Origin: an uncultured Clostridia bacterium | Lineage (GTDB): Bacteria; Bacillota_A; Clostridia; TANB77; CAG-508 | Length of the DNA: 12,165 nt | Assembly (NCBI GenBank): GCA_947588915.1 | Contig: CANPZA010000035.1 | Coordinates: forward strand, 1 to 12,165 | Reading direction: 5' to 3' | Part shown: positions 1-7,900 of the stretch, in pieces | Layout: each line of letters begins with the position of its first letter | Numbering within the stretch: the first letter of the stretch is position 1 | Program-made: the position numbers and the translations under genes | The notes under the pieces: model-generated | Told to the model about the DNA's origin: nothing | Databases searched by the model: none | What the model saw: only the letters and a program-made list of their open reading frames with translations

Positions 1-843
1 ATCGCATTTTCAGATGATGGAATGCCAGTTGTAAATAGTAAAATGATGAGGGAAGCAATAATAAAAGCAGATAAATTAGGAACTTTTGTTGCATCACATT
101 GTGAAGAAAAATCAGTTTCAGCAGGTAGCATAAATGCAGGAAAAATCGCAGATAAGTTAGAAGTTGAAGGAGTATTACCAGAAGCTGAAGAAATAATGGC
201 AGCAAGAGAAATCGTAATATCTGAAACAAATAATGTAAGAGCACATATTTGTCATATTAGTACAAAAACAACAAAAAATATGGTTAGAGATGCTAAAAAA
301 AGAGGAGTAAAAATAACTTGTGAAACATGCCCTCATTACTTTACATTCACAGTTGATGAAGTATTAACATCAGGCGTGAATGCAAAAATGAATCCACCAT
401 TAAGAGAAGAAAAAGATAGACAAGCAATAATAGAAGGATTAAAAGAAGGAACAATTGACTGTATAATAACAGACCATGCACCACATGCTGAAGATGAAAA
501 AAATAAAGGATTAGCTCAAGCACCAAATGGAATAATAGGATTTGAAACAGCATTACCTGCTGAAATTATGAATTTAATAGACACAGGTGAAATTTCATAT
601 TTAGATTTAGTAAAAGTTATATCTTATAATCCAGCAAAGATTCTAAAAATTGATAGAGGAACAATTGAAGAAGGTAAAATTGCAGATATAACAATATTTA
701 ACCCAAATGAAAAATATACGTATACAAAAGAAATGATAGTATCAAAGTCAAAAAACACACCATTTATAGGAAAAGAACTAAAAGGAAGAGTATACTATAC
801 AATAGTTGGAGGAAGAGTAGTATATGAAAAAGGGATTAAGTGA
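1..843 (+). CDS. pyrC: Dihydroorotase, C-terminal 280 residues (5' end outside window)
   Basis: Catalyses the reversible cyclisation of N-carbamoyl-aspartate to dihydroorotate in cytosolic UMP synthesis. The reading frame is open from base 1 (I-A-F-S-D-D-G...), so the gene starts upstream of the window. About 140-150 residues, including the N-terminal metal-binding HxH motif, should be missing. Visible family motifs are AFSDDG, the metal-site segments SHCEE and HICHIST, CETCPHYF, the substrate-binding NPPLR, the catalytic DHAPH, and the C-terminal GIIGFETALP. The stop is TGA at 841-843. No CGG codon occurs in it and it has no frameshift. It heads the pyr cluster in this window, with the reductase gene following 41 nt downstream. 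The identity is secure; only the start is unseen. Confidence 0.95.
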   Translation: MAFSDDGMPVVNSKMMREAIIKADKLGTFVASHCEEKSVSAGSINAGKIADKLEVEGVLPEAEEIMAAREIVISETNNVRAHICHISTKTTKNMVRDAKKRGVKITCETCPHYFTFTVDEVLTSGVNAKMNPPLREEKDRQAIIEGLKEGTIDCIITDHAPHAEDEKNKGLAQAPNGIIGFETALPAEIMNLIDTGEISYLDLVKVISYNPAKILKIDRGTIEEGKIADITIFNPNEKYTYTKEMIVSKSKNTPFIGKELKGRVYYTIVGGRVVYEKGIK

Positions 844-862
844 CATTCTTATAATCCCTTTT
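828..862 (+). terminator. Hairpin spanning the pyrC stop codon, possible weak terminator or processing site
   Basis: An 11-bp perfect stem (AAAAGGGATTA at 828-838 with TAATCCCTTTT at 852-862) encloses a 13-nt loop that contains the pyrC stop codon. The T-run is part of the stem and is followed by GTAAATAA rather than a long U tract, so termination would be partial at best. The downstream gene lies only 22 nt away with its own ribosome binding site, which suggests read-through. Confidence 0.4.
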
Positions 863-884
863 GTAAATAAGGAGAGGTTTGAAA

Positions 885-1256
885 ATGGAAAATTTATTTA
901 TACATTATCCAAAATGTTCTACTTGTCAAAAAGCAAAAAAATGGTTAGAAAATAACAATATAAATTTTAATGAAAGACATATAGTAGAAGAAAAGCCATC
1001 AAAAGAGGAATTAGAAAAATGGATAAACAAAAGTGGATTGATGATAAAAAAATTTTTTAATACAAGTGGCTTAAAATATAAAGAATTAAATTTAAAAGAA
1101 AAATTACCTAAAATGTCAGATGAAGAAAAAATAGAATTGCTTTCAACTGATGGAATGTTAGTAAAAAGACCTTTATTTATAACGCATAAGGTTATTTTAG
1201 TAGGCTTTAATGAAAAAGAATGGGAAAAGGAGTTAAAAAATGAATGCAATAGATAA
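885..1256 (+). CDS. ArsC/Spx-family thioredoxin-fold reductase-like protein
   Basis: A 123-residue protein of the ArsC/Spx/YffB family (thioredoxin fold, small cytosolic redox proteins or regulators). The N-terminus has the CxxC redox motif C11-S-T-C14 within YPKCSTCQKAKKWLE. The C-terminal half has the typical LSTDGMLVKRPL segment of the family. The ATG at 885 is preferred over an in-frame TTG at 879, because GGAGAGG at 871-877 is 7 nt upstream of the ATG and the TTG lies too close. Its last 17 nt overlap the start of pyrF. Its place between pyrC and pyrF is unusual and gives no clear hint of function. Whether it is an enzyme (an arsenate-reductase-like or glutaredoxin-like reductase) or an Spx-type RNA polymerase-binding regulator cannot be decided. 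The CxxC agrees with Spx and with the 'arsC-related' proteins. Confidence 0.85.
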   Translation: MENLFIHYPKCSTCQKAKKWLENNNINFNERHIVEEKPSKEELEKWINKSGLMIKKFFNTSGLKYKELNLKEKLPKMSDEEKIELLSTDGMLVKRPLFITHKVILVGFNEKEWEKELKNECNR

Positions 1257-2167
1257 TTTAATAAAAAAAATAAAACAAACAAATAATCCAACTGTAATTG
1301 GTTTAGATCCAAGATATGAAATGATACCTAAATGTGTAACTGATAAATACCCTCAAACCTTAGAGGGAGTAAGAGATGCAATAATAGAATTTAATAAAGA
1401 ATTAATTGACAATGTATGTGATATAATACCTGCAATCAAACCACAAATAGCTTTTTATGAAATGTATGGTTTACCTGGAATGGAAGCCTTTAAGGAAACT
1501 TGTAGATATGCAAAAGAAAAGAAAATGATTGTAATTGCAGATGTTAAAAGAGGAGATATTGGTTCAACAGCAAGTCGGTTATTCTAATGCATTTTTAGGA
1601 AAAACACAAATAGGAGAAAAAATGGAAACAATTTATGATGTGGATTTTATAACTGTAAATGCTTATATGGGAACAGACTGTGTAAAGCCATTTATAGATG
1701 ATTGTAAAAAATACAACAAGGGAATATTTATATTAGTGAAAACTTCTAATCCATCATCTGGTGAATTACAAGATTTAAAATTAGAAAATAATAACGAGAT
1801 ATATAAGCATGTTGCAGAATTAGTAGAAAAGTGGGGAGAAGAATTACGAGGAGAAAATGATTATAGTAGTATAGCAGCAGTAGTTGGGGCAACATATCCA
1901 GAACAATTAGAACAAATAAGAAAAATAGCCCCACATACATATTTTCTAATACCAGGATATGGAGCACAAGGAGGAAAAGCATCTGACATAGCACTAGGCT
2001 TTGACAAACATGGATTAGGTGGTATTGTTAATGCTTCACGAAGCCTAATGTGTGCATATAAATCTGATAACTGGAAAGACAAATTCTCAGAAAGAGAATA
2101 TGCAAAAGCCACAAGAGCGGAAGCAATACGAATGAGAGAAGAATTAAACCAAGCAATTTCAGGGTAA
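1240..2167 (+). CDS. pyrF: Orotidine 5'-phosphate decarboxylase, type 2, with a +1 recoding site
   Basis: Decarboxylates OMP to UMP, the last step of de novo pyrimidine synthesis. The ATG at 1240 overlaps the preceding gene and has AAGGAG at 1227-1232. The frame runs 112 codons to an in-frame CGG at 1576-1578, where zero-frame translation would stop three codons after the CGG (TAA at 1585). Skipping C1576 gives Gly113 and 195 more residues, for a total of 308, the usual length of the longer type 2 enzymes. The motif VIGLDPRYE is near the N-terminus. The catalytic D101-x-K103-R104-x-D106 lies just before the shift, which joins GSTAS to GYSNAFLG as expected. Further motifs are IPGYGAQGG and GIVNASRSLM. 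Both halves clearly belong to one protein. I treat it as a functional recoded gene rather than a pseudogene, because five other genes show the identical lesion. Confidence 0.92.
1576..1578 (+). other. In-frame CGG, apparent +1 frameshift site (pyrF)
   Basis: The context is AGT CGG TTA in the zero frame. Skipping C gives AGT-GGT-TAT-TCT (S-G-Y-S), restoring the PyrF frame at residue 113. The decoded quadruplet is CGGT. Confidence 0.9.
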
Positions 2168-2192
2168 AATTGGGACAGTCCCCAATTTACCC
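2162..2192 (+). repeat. REP-like palindrome, copy 1
   Basis: A 31-nt imperfect palindrome beginning GGGTAAAATTGGGAC and ending GTCCCCAATTTACCC, with a single-base centre. The pyrF stop codon TAA at 2165-2167 lies inside its left arm. A second copy of the same design lies 15 nt downstream. GGGAC-N-GTCCC-centred palindromes look like the REP or MITE type of dispersed bacterial repeats, though only genome-wide counting can establish that. Confidence 0.7.
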
Positions 2193-2207
2193 AATTAAAA
2201 ACTAAAA

Positions 2208-2238
2208 GGGTAAATCTGGGACCGTCCCAACTTTACCC
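2208..2238 (+). repeat. REP-like palindrome, copy 2
   Basis: A 31-nt palindrome with arms GGGTAAATCTGGGAC and GTCCCAACTTTACCC. It has the same outer GGGTAAA/TTTACCC and inner TGGGAC/GTCCCA blocks as copy 1, with a mismatch pair in the middle. It ends 6 nt before the GGAGG ribosome binding site of pyrK. As RNA the two hairpins could pause polymerase or protect a processed 3' end between pyrF and pyrK. Confidence 0.7.
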
Positions 2239-2255
2239 AAAAAAGGAGGAAAATT

Positions 2256-3047
2256 ATGGCAGAGTTATTATTAGCAGAGTTAGTAAAAAAAGAGCAGTTG
2301 AAATGTGATATATTTAAATTTAGTATAAAAGCACCTAATATTGTAAAAAATGCTAAACCAGGTAATTTTATTGAAATTAGAGTATCTGAGCAATTAGATC
2401 CATTCTTAAGAAGACCTATTAGCATATATAATTTAGATAGAGAAAATGGGATTTTGGAGTTCATTTTTCAAGTAAAAGGAAAAGGAACTGAAATTTTATC
2501 TAAAAAAGAAGAAGGAAGTCAAATTGATGTAATAGGACCATTAGGATATGGAACTTTTAAATATGAAACATATCAAAACATAGCAATAATTGGTGGAGGA
2601 ATTGGAGTATTTCCATTATATGAACTTGCAAAATCAGCAAAAAGAGATGGTAAAAATGTAAATACATATATTGGTTTTAGAAATAAAGATATTGTTATGC
2701 TAGAACAAGAATTTAATGATGTTTCTAACAATCTTATATTAGCAACAGATGATGGAAGTTATGGTAAAAAAGGATTTGCAATTAATTTTTTGGAAAAAGA
2801 TATAAATGAAGGAAAAATTGATAGTATTTTTGCTTGTGGACCTCTTCCAATGCTTAAAGCTATACAAAAATTAGCGATTGAAAAAAACATACCATGTCAG
2901 ATATCTTTAGAAGAAAAAATGGCATGTGGGTTAGGAGTATGTTTAGGTTGTGCTGTGAAAACAGCTAATAGCCCAGATGATAATCCTGAATATTGGCATG
3001 TCTGCAAAGCAGGTCCAGTATTTAATTGCAAAGATGTAGAAATTTAA
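2256..3047 (+). CDS. pyrK: Dihydroorotate dehydrogenase B, electron-transfer subunit
   Basis: A 263-residue FAD and [2Fe-2S] subunit that passes electrons from dihydroorotate, via the FMN of PyrD, to NAD+. It belongs to the ferredoxin-NADP reductase superfamily. The FAD-binding motif RRPISIY is at 52-58. The nucleotide-binding GGGIGVFP is at 113-120 and ACGPLPML is near 193-200. The [2Fe-2S] ligands are C224, C229, C232 and C250 in CGLGVCLGC...WHVCKAGPVF. The start ATG has AGGAGG 6-7 nt upstream. pyrD follows 30 nt later, the normal pyrK-pyrD pairing for class 1B enzymes. It has no in-frame CGG and an intact frame. The identification is firm. Confidence 0.96.
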   Translation: MAELLLAELVKKEQLKCDIFKFSIKAPNIVKNAKPGNFIEIRVSEQLDPFLRRPISIYNLDRENGILEFIFQVKGKGTEILSKKEEGSQIDVIGPLGYGTFKYETYQNIAIIGGGIGVFPLYELAKSAKRDGKNVNTYIGFRNKDIVMLEQEFNDVSNNLILATDDGSYGKKGFAINFLEKDINEGKIDSIFACGPLPMLKAIQKLAIEKNIPCQISLEEKMACGLGVCLGCAVKTANSPDDNPEYWHVCKAGPVFNCKDVEI

Positions 3048-3077
3048 AACAAAAAAGGAATGGAGGGACTAAAATAA

Positions 3078-3987
3078 ATGAATACAAAAATTAATTTTGC
3101 AGGAATAGAAATGAAAAATCCTGTAACAGTAGCATCAGGAACTTTTGGTTATGGAAGAGAATATAGTAATTTTTTTGATTTAAGTAAATTAGGGGGAATA
3201 ATAACAAAAGGAACATCTCTAAAAGCAAAGGCTGGAAATAAACCACCACGAGTTTGTGAAACTGCAAGTGGTATGTTAAATAGCATTGGATTACAAAATC
3301 CAGGTGTAGAATATTTTGCACAAAATGATTTACCTTTTTTACGAAAATATGATGTAGCAATAATAGTAAATGCATGTGGAAGTAGTATTGATGAATATGT
3401 AGAACTTTGTAAAATATTAAATTCACTAGATATTGATGGTGTAGAATTGAATCTATCTTGCCCTAATGTTAAAGCAGGATGCATGGCATTTGGAAATACA
3501 TATGAAGGAGTAAAAGAAGTAACATCACAAGTAAGAAAAGTATTAGACAAACCTTTAATTGTTAAATTAACACCTAATGTAACAGATATTTCATCAATTG
3601 CAAAAGCAGTAGAAGATGCAGGAGCTGACCGGAATATCTTTGATAAATACTTTACTTGGAATGAAAATCGACATAGACAAGAAAAAACCAGTGCTTGCAA
3701 ATAATACAGGTGGTCTTTCAGGACCTGCAATTAAGCCTGTTGCAGTACGCATGGTTTATCAAGTTGCACAATCTGTTAATATTCCTATACTTGGAATGGG
3801 TGGAATTGTTAATGGAGATGATGCAATTGAATTTATGCTAGCAGGAGCAAATGCTATTTCAATTGGAGCAGGAAATTTTATTGATCCATATACAAGTATA
3901 AAAACTGTAATCGGTATTGAAAATTATATGAAAAAGCACAATATAGATGATATTAATAGTATTGTAGGAACAGTTCAAATGAATTAA
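3078..3987 (+). CDS. pyrD: Dihydroorotate dehydrogenase B, catalytic subunit (class 1B), with a +1 recoding site
   Basis: An FMN enzyme that oxidises dihydroorotate to orotate and partners PyrK as the NAD-linked heterotetramer. The ATG at 3078 follows GGAGGG with a spacing of about 10 nt. The frame is open for 184 codons to the in-frame CGG at 3630-3632. Skipping C3630 turns GAC-CGG-AAT into GAC-GGA-ATA (AGAD-GISLINTLLGM), a conserved FMN-barrel segment, and gives 302 residues in all, the usual class 1B length. Motifs are ASGTFGYG near 19-26, NPG near 74, NLSCPN with C128 at the catalytic-base position typical of class 1 enzymes, KLTPN, GGLSGPAIKPVA, and GMGGI near the C-terminus. Unshifted translation would give a 208-residue product with a nonsense tail. 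It is followed by ispH after 14 nt. Confidence 0.94.
3630..3632 (+). other. In-frame CGG, apparent +1 frameshift site (pyrD)
   Basis: The context is GCT GAC CGG AAT. Skipping C gives A-D-G-I-S at residues 183-187, matching the conserved barrel strand of PyrD. The quadruplet is CGGA. Confidence 0.9.
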
Positions 3988-4001
3988 GGAGAATAATAAA
4001 A

Positions 4002-4861
4002 ATGGAAATATTATTAGGAAAAACAGCTGGATTTTGTTATGGAGTTAAAAGAGCGGTTGAGCGGTGCTACAAATCAGGCAACAAATAAAAATGACCAAAT
4101 ATATTGTTTAGGTGAATTAGTTCATAATAAACAAGTCATAAAAAAGTTACAAAATTTAGGAATTAAATGTATAGAAAAAATTGAAGATGCAAATCGGAAT
4201 AACAATAATTCGTGCACATGGAGTTTCTAAAGAAATATATGATTTAGCAAATAAAATGAAGATAAAAATAAAAGATTATACTTGTCCAAATGTTTTAAAA
4301 ATACATAAAATTGTAGATGAATTTAATAAAAATGGATATTTTATATTTTTATTAGGAAGTAAAAATCATCCGGAAAATATAGGAACTTTAAGTTATTGTA
4401 CAAATTATTTTGTTATTGAAGATGAAAAAGATATTAAAAATGCTATAGAAACATTTAAGAAATCGAATATTAATAAATTACTTTTAATATCTCAAACAAC
4501 ATACAGTCTAGAGAAGTTTGATAAGATAAAAAGAATATTACAAGAAAAAATACCAAAAGAAGTAGATTTTTATATTAAAAATACAATTTGCTTAGCAACA
4601 GAGCAGAGACAAAAAGAGACAGAAGAATTATCAAAAAAAGTAGATGCAATGATTATTGTTGGAGGAAAGAATAGCTCAAATACTAGAAAATTATATGAAA
4701 TCGCAAGTAATAATTGTACAAATACTATTTTGGTAGAAACAGTTAAAGAATTAGATGAATTACCAAATGATATATTAAGTGTTGGAATAATGGCAGGAGC
4801 ATCTACACCCAAAGAAAGTATAGATGAAATAATAAAAAAAATAGAAAAAAATAACCCTTAG
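4002..4861 (+). CDS. ispH: 4-hydroxy-3-methylbut-2-enyl diphosphate reductase, with two +1 recoding sites
   Basis: An [4Fe-4S] enzyme of the MEP pathway that reduces HMBPP to IPP and DMAPP. The ATG at 4002 has AAGGAG about 10 nt upstream and lies 14 nt after pyrD. Two in-frame CGG codons (4062 and 4195) each demand a one-base skip. Together they join segments of 20, 44 and 221 codons into a 285-residue protein of normal IspH length. The cluster ligands are C12 (AGFCYGVKRAVE), C94 (YTCPNV) and C196 (NTICLATEQRQ). Also present are IIRAHGVS at 68-75, NHPENIGT with H122 and E124, SSNTRKLYEIA, and GASTPKESIDEII at the C-terminus. Without the shifts, translation would stop at 4086. The stop codon TAG sits in the left arm of a bidirectional terminator. 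Co-transcription with pyrD is inferred from spacing. Confidence 0.93.
4062..4064 (+). other. In-frame CGG, apparent +1 frameshift site 1 (ispH)
   Basis: The context is GTT GAG CGG TGC. Skipping C gives V-E-G-A-T at residue 21 and avoids a TAA eight codons on. Eight bases upstream an out-of-frame CGG (GCG GTT, 4054-4056) is read through normally, a clean internal control. Confidence 0.88.
4195..4197 (+). other. In-frame CGG, apparent +1 frameshift site 2 (ispH)
   Basis: The context is GCA AAT CGG AAT, in frame only after the first ispH shift has occurred. Skipping C gives A-N-G-I-T-I-I-R-A-H-G, leading into the conserved IRAHG motif. The quadruplet is CGGA. Confidence 0.88.
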
Positions 4862-4884
4862 TATTTTGTACTAAAGGTTATTTT
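4848..4884. terminator. Bidirectional intrinsic terminator
   Basis: A 16-bp stem with one mismatch (AAAATAACCCTTAGTA at 4848-4863, TACTAAAGGTTATTTT at 4869-4884) and a 5-nt loop. It is flanked by A-rich sequence on one side and T-rich sequence on the other, so it can terminate both ispH on the plus strand and the convergent membrane gene, whose stop is at 4887-4889. Confidence 0.8.
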
Positions 4885-4886
4885 AT

Positions 4887-5333
4887 TTATTCATCAAATC
4901 CATAATATTGTGATTTTCCAAATCCAAGTACTAAATAAGTAATAAATGGAACCATAATCATAGCAACAGTAAGACCAGTAGATGTTTTAAAAGCTCTCAT
5001 AAGGTTGACTTTTTGATATAATGTGATAATTGATAATGCAATTCCTGCGAATATATTAATTATTGGAAAAAACAAACCAATATACACAAAGACAAGATAT
5101 GGAGACATTCCAGAGATTTTATATAATATTGCTATATTGTAAAATGGTATAATTGATTTCCAACCTTTTTCACCAGCCTTATTGTAAACTTTCCACATAC
5201 CAATAATCTGCAATACTGATATTACAATTCCTATAATTAGAATAAGACCTATAAATGCACCCAAAGCAGCAATCAGTGCAGTAGTAATTGAATCTGTTGG
5301 AATAGAAGATGTATTATAATAATTATATCCCAT
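4887..5333 (-). CDS. Small integral membrane protein, DUF5684-like
   Basis: A 148-residue membrane protein of unknown function. Three hydrophobic spans are visible, roughly 17-48, 76-106 and 119-137. Between the first two is a loop with the pattern WKVYNKAGEKGWKSIIPFYN, which resembles the W-x-KAGxKGW-x-IIPxYN signature of the DUF5684 family. Related sequences occur widely in Firmicutes, without an assigned role. The start ATG (5333) has AGGAGGA 7 nt upstream. A promoter is visible about 60 nt away. The gene is convergent with ispH and divergent from the hydrogenase operon. It contains no in-frame CGG. Membrane location is confident; function is not assigned. Confidence 0.85.
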   Translation of the reverse strand: MGYNYYNTSSIPTDSITTALIAALGAFIGLILIIGIVISVLQIIGMWKVYNKAGEKGWKSIIPFYNIAILYKISGMSPYLVFVYIGLFFPIINIFAGIALSIITLYQKVNLMRAFKTSTGLTVAMIMVPFITYLVLGFGKSQYYGFDE

Positions 5334-5364
5334 AAGCTTTTCCTCCTTTATTTTTTATAATTTA

Positions 5365-5393
5365 AGTATCTCATTTTTTAATAAAGTTGTCAA
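5365..5393 (-). promoter_or_regulatory. Predicted sigma-A promoter for the membrane-protein gene
   Basis: On the minus strand a perfect TTGACA (5393-5388), a 17-nt spacer and GATACT (5370-5365, 4 of 6 to consensus) lie upstream of the ribosome binding site. The implied start of transcription is near 5358, leaving a leader of about 25 nt. Confidence 0.55.
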
Positions 5394-5431
5394 TAAAAAA
5401 TAAAATTCGACATAAATTTTCATAAAAACCA

Positions 5432-5460
5432 TTGTATTAAATATTTAGGTTTGATATAAT
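5432..5460 (+). promoter_or_regulatory. Predicted sigma-A promoter of the hydrogenase operon
   Basis: TTGTAT (5432-5437), a 17-nt spacer and a perfect TATAAT (5455-5460). Transcription should start near 5467, giving a leader of about 37 nt before the first ATG at 5504. It is divergent from the membrane-gene promoter. I see no clear operator or riboswitch in the 170-nt gap. Confidence 0.65.
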
Positions 5461-5503
5461 TTATATAGTGTTTTAATATATATTATTAAAAGGAGGTAAA
5501 AAA

Positions 5504-5971
5504 ATGCCTAAGAAAGATGAATTTATGGAAAAACTTATTTTAAAGTATAAGCCAATAAAAGATAATCTTATTCAAATGTTAAATGAAATCCAAGAACATT
5601 ATGGATATGTTCCAATGGAAGCTCAAAAAGAATTATCAGAGTTCTTAAAAATGCCAATGGCTGAAATATATGGTGTTATTACTTTTTATTCTAGATTTTC
5701 ATTAAAACCAAAGGGAAAATATAATATATCTGTATGTATGGGAACGGCATGTTTTGTCAAAGGCTCACAAAAAATAATGGATAGATTATTAGATAGACTA
5801 AAAATCAAACCAGGAGAAACAACAAAAGATGGTATGTTTTCCATAGAAGAAACTAGATGTGTTGGAGCATGTGGCTTGGCACCAGTATTTACTGTTAATG
5901 GTGAAGTATATGGAAAAGCAACTGTGCAAAAACTAGATCAAGTTTTAGATGAATTAATGAAAAAAAGCTAG
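5504..5971 (+). CDS. NuoE-like [2Fe-2S] subunit of NAD-linked [FeFe]-hydrogenase (HydC/HndA type)
   Basis: A 155-residue homologue of the 24-kDa subunit of complex I, and the first gene of the hydrogenase operon. It has an N-terminal helical bundle and a C-terminal thioredoxin-like domain. The [2Fe-2S] ligands are C78 and C83 in CMGTAC, and C119 and C123 in TRCVGACGLAP. Family features include QEHYGYVP and YGVITFYSRF. The ATG at 5504 has AGGAGG 7 nt upstream. In the trimeric HydABC enzymes this subunit takes part in electron transfer to and from the flavin subunit. The next gene begins 17 nt after its stop. The frame is intact; its one CGG (5745) is out of frame (ACG GCA) and is read normally. 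Confidence 0.93.
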   Translation: MPKKDEFMEKLILKYKPIKDNLIQMLNEIQEHYGYVPMEAQKELSEFLKMPMAEIYGVITFYSRFSLKPKGKYNISVCMGTACFVKGSQKIMDRLLDRLKIKPGETTKDGMFSIEETRCVGACGLAPVFTVNGEVYGKATVQKLDQVLDELMKKS

Positions 5972-5988
5972 GATAGGAGGGAACTTTA

Positions 5989-7852
5989 ATGAAAACATTG
6001 GAGGAAATTGATAAAATAAGAAAAGAAAAACGAAAAGAGTTAGAGCTAAGAGTAAATACAAAATTAGATACTAGAGAGAAACATATTTTAGTTTGTCATG
6101 GTACCCGGTTGTACATCTTCAAAATCACCACAGATTTTAGAAAATTTTAGAAAAATATTAAAAGAAAAAAATATAGACAATGTTAGAGTTATAAAAACAG
6201 GTTGTTTTGGATTATGTGCAAAAGGGCCAATAGTAATTATAAGACCTGAGGATACTTTTTATGCTATGGTAAAACCAGAAGATTGTGAAGAAATTATTCA
6301 AACTCATATTATAGAAGGTAATAGAGTTGAAAGATTACTTGCAAAAGATATAGATGGAAAGACAGTAAATAGTTTAGATGATTTAACATTTTATAAAAAG
6401 CAAAAAAGAATTGCTTTAAAAAATTGTGGTGTAATAAATCCTGAAGAAATAGATGAATACATAGCATTTGATGGATATAAAGCATTAGAAAAAGTATTAA
6501 AAGAAATGACACCAGATGAAGTAATAGAAGAAATTAAAAATTCTGGACTTCGTGGAAGAGGAGGAGCAGGTTTTCCAACAGGTAAGAAATGGGAATTAAC
6601 AAAAATTGTAGAAGGAAAACAAAAATATGTTGTATGTAATGCAGATGAAGGAGATCCAGGAGCATTTATGGATAGAAGTATTCTAGAAGGTGATCCACAT
6701 AGCGTTATAGAAGCAATGGCAATTGCAGCATATTGTATAGGAGCAAATAAAGGATTTATTTATGTAAGAGCAGAATATCCAATTGCAGTTAAGCGCCTTC
6801 AAATTGCAATAAATCAAGCAAGAGAATATGGAATACTTCGGAAAGAAAATATTTGGTACAGATTTTGATTTTGATATAGAAATAAGACTTGGAGCAGGTG
6901 CATTTGTGTGTGGTGAAGAAACAGCCTTGTTAGAATCAATTGAAGGAAAAAGAGGGCAACCTAGAGTAAAACCACCATATCCTGCACAAAGTGGTCTATG
7001 GGGTAAACCAACATTAATTAATAATGTGGAAACATATTCCAATATAGCTCAAATAATATTAAAAGGTGCAAAATGGTATTCATCAATTGGTACAGAAAAT
7101 TCAAAAGGAACGAAAGTATTTGCATTAGGCGGAAATGTAAATAATATCGGATTAGTAGAAGTACCTATGGGAACAACACTTAGAGAAATTGTTTATGATA
7201 TTGGTGGTGGAATTCCAAATGGTAGAGATTTTAAAGCAGCACAAACAGGAGGACCATCAGGAGGATGTATACCAAAAGAACATTTAGATACACCTATAGA
7301 TTATGAATCCTTAAAACAAATAGGATCTATGATGGGATCACGGTGGATTAATTGTAATGGATGATACTAAATGTATGGTTTCACTTGCTAAATTTTATTT
7401 AGAATTTACAGTAAGCGAAAGTTGTGGAAAATGTACACCATGTAGAATTGGAACTAAAAGAATGCTTGAAATTTTAGAAAAACTTTGTGAAGGAAGAGCT
7501 GAAATTCAAGATATAGATAAATTAGAAAAACTAGCAGTTAATATTCAGAAATCTAGTGTATGTGGACTTCGGTCAAAGTGCTCCAAATCCAATAATTAGT
7601 ACATTAAAATATTTTAGAGATGAATTTAATGAACATGCTGTAGATAAAAAATGTAGGAGTCAGGAATGTAAAAAATTAGCTAAAATAGTGATTAATGAAG
7701 AAAAATGTAAAGGTTGTGGCCTATGCCAAAAACATTGCCCTGTAAATGCAATTGAAGGTGAAGCAAGAGAAAAAAGAGTAATAAATCAAGAAAAATGTAT
7801 TAAATGTGGTACTTGTTTGGCTAGTTGTCCATTTAAAGCAATTGGAAGCTAA
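5989..7852 (+). CDS. NuoF-like flavin subunit of [FeFe]-hydrogenase (HydB/HndC type), with four +1 recoding sites
   Basis: The FMN, NAD(H) and Fe-S subunit of a soluble NAD-linked hydrogenase. It is rebuilt from five segments of 39, 244, 167, 76 and 93 codons by skipping the C of in-frame CGG at 6106, 6839, 7341 and 7570, giving 619 residues, normal for HydB/HndC. The N-terminal thioredoxin-like [2Fe-2S] domain has C36/C41 and C72/C76. The NuoF core has [46 protein letters not shown] and INNVETYSN. The 4Fe-4S site is S-C478-G-K-C481-T-P-C484, with C524 directly before the fourth shift. A C-terminal 2x[4Fe-4S] ferredoxin domain has ligands C572/C575/C578/C582 and C602/C605/C608/C612. The start ATG has GGAGGG about 8 nt upstream. 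hydA follows after 48 nt. Four independent lesions in a gene with every catalytic motif preserved argue strongly against decay. Confidence 0.93.
6106..6108 (+). other. In-frame CGG, apparent +1 frameshift site 1 (NuoF-like)
   Basis: The context is GGT ACC CGG TTG. Skipping one C gives C-H-G-T-G-C-T, so that C36 and C41 are correctly spaced (Cx4C) as [2Fe-2S] ligands. The codon spacing of a metal site fixes the shift as +1 with no added residue. Confidence 0.92.
6839..6841 (+). other. In-frame CGG, apparent +1 frameshift site 2 (NuoF-like)
   Basis: The context is ATA CTT CGG AAA. Skipping C gives Y-G-I-L-G-K-K-I-F-G at residue 284, the segment expected before the FMN/NADH-binding [14 protein letters not shown] region. 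The quadruplet is CGGA. Confidence 0.92.
7341..7343 (+). other. In-frame CGG, apparent +1 frameshift site 3 (NuoF-like)
   Basis: The context is GGA TCA CGG TGG. Skipping C gives M-M-G-S-G-G-L-I-V-M-D at residue 451, the highly conserved GSGG(L/M)IVMD motif of NuoF proteins. Inserting an extra residue here would break the motif, so +1 is favoured over -2. Confidence 0.93.
7570..7572 (+). other. In-frame CGG, apparent +1 frameshift site 4 (NuoF-like)
   Basis: The context is GGA CTT CGG TCA. Skipping C gives C524-G-L-G-Q-S-A-P-N-P, the near-invariant CGLGQxAPNP motif holding the fourth ligand of the 4Fe-4S cluster. The quadruplet is CGGT. Confidence 0.93.
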
Positions 7853-7900
7853 TTAAAATTATAAAAAATTAAATTTCCAACAATAAAAGGGAGGAAAAAC

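Noticed and set aside
926..1312. Long minus-strand open frames opposite the reductase, pyrF, pyrD and hydrogenase genes
   Set aside because: They are antisense shadows in AT-rich coding DNA with Leu/Phe/Ser-biased translations and no ribosome binding sites.
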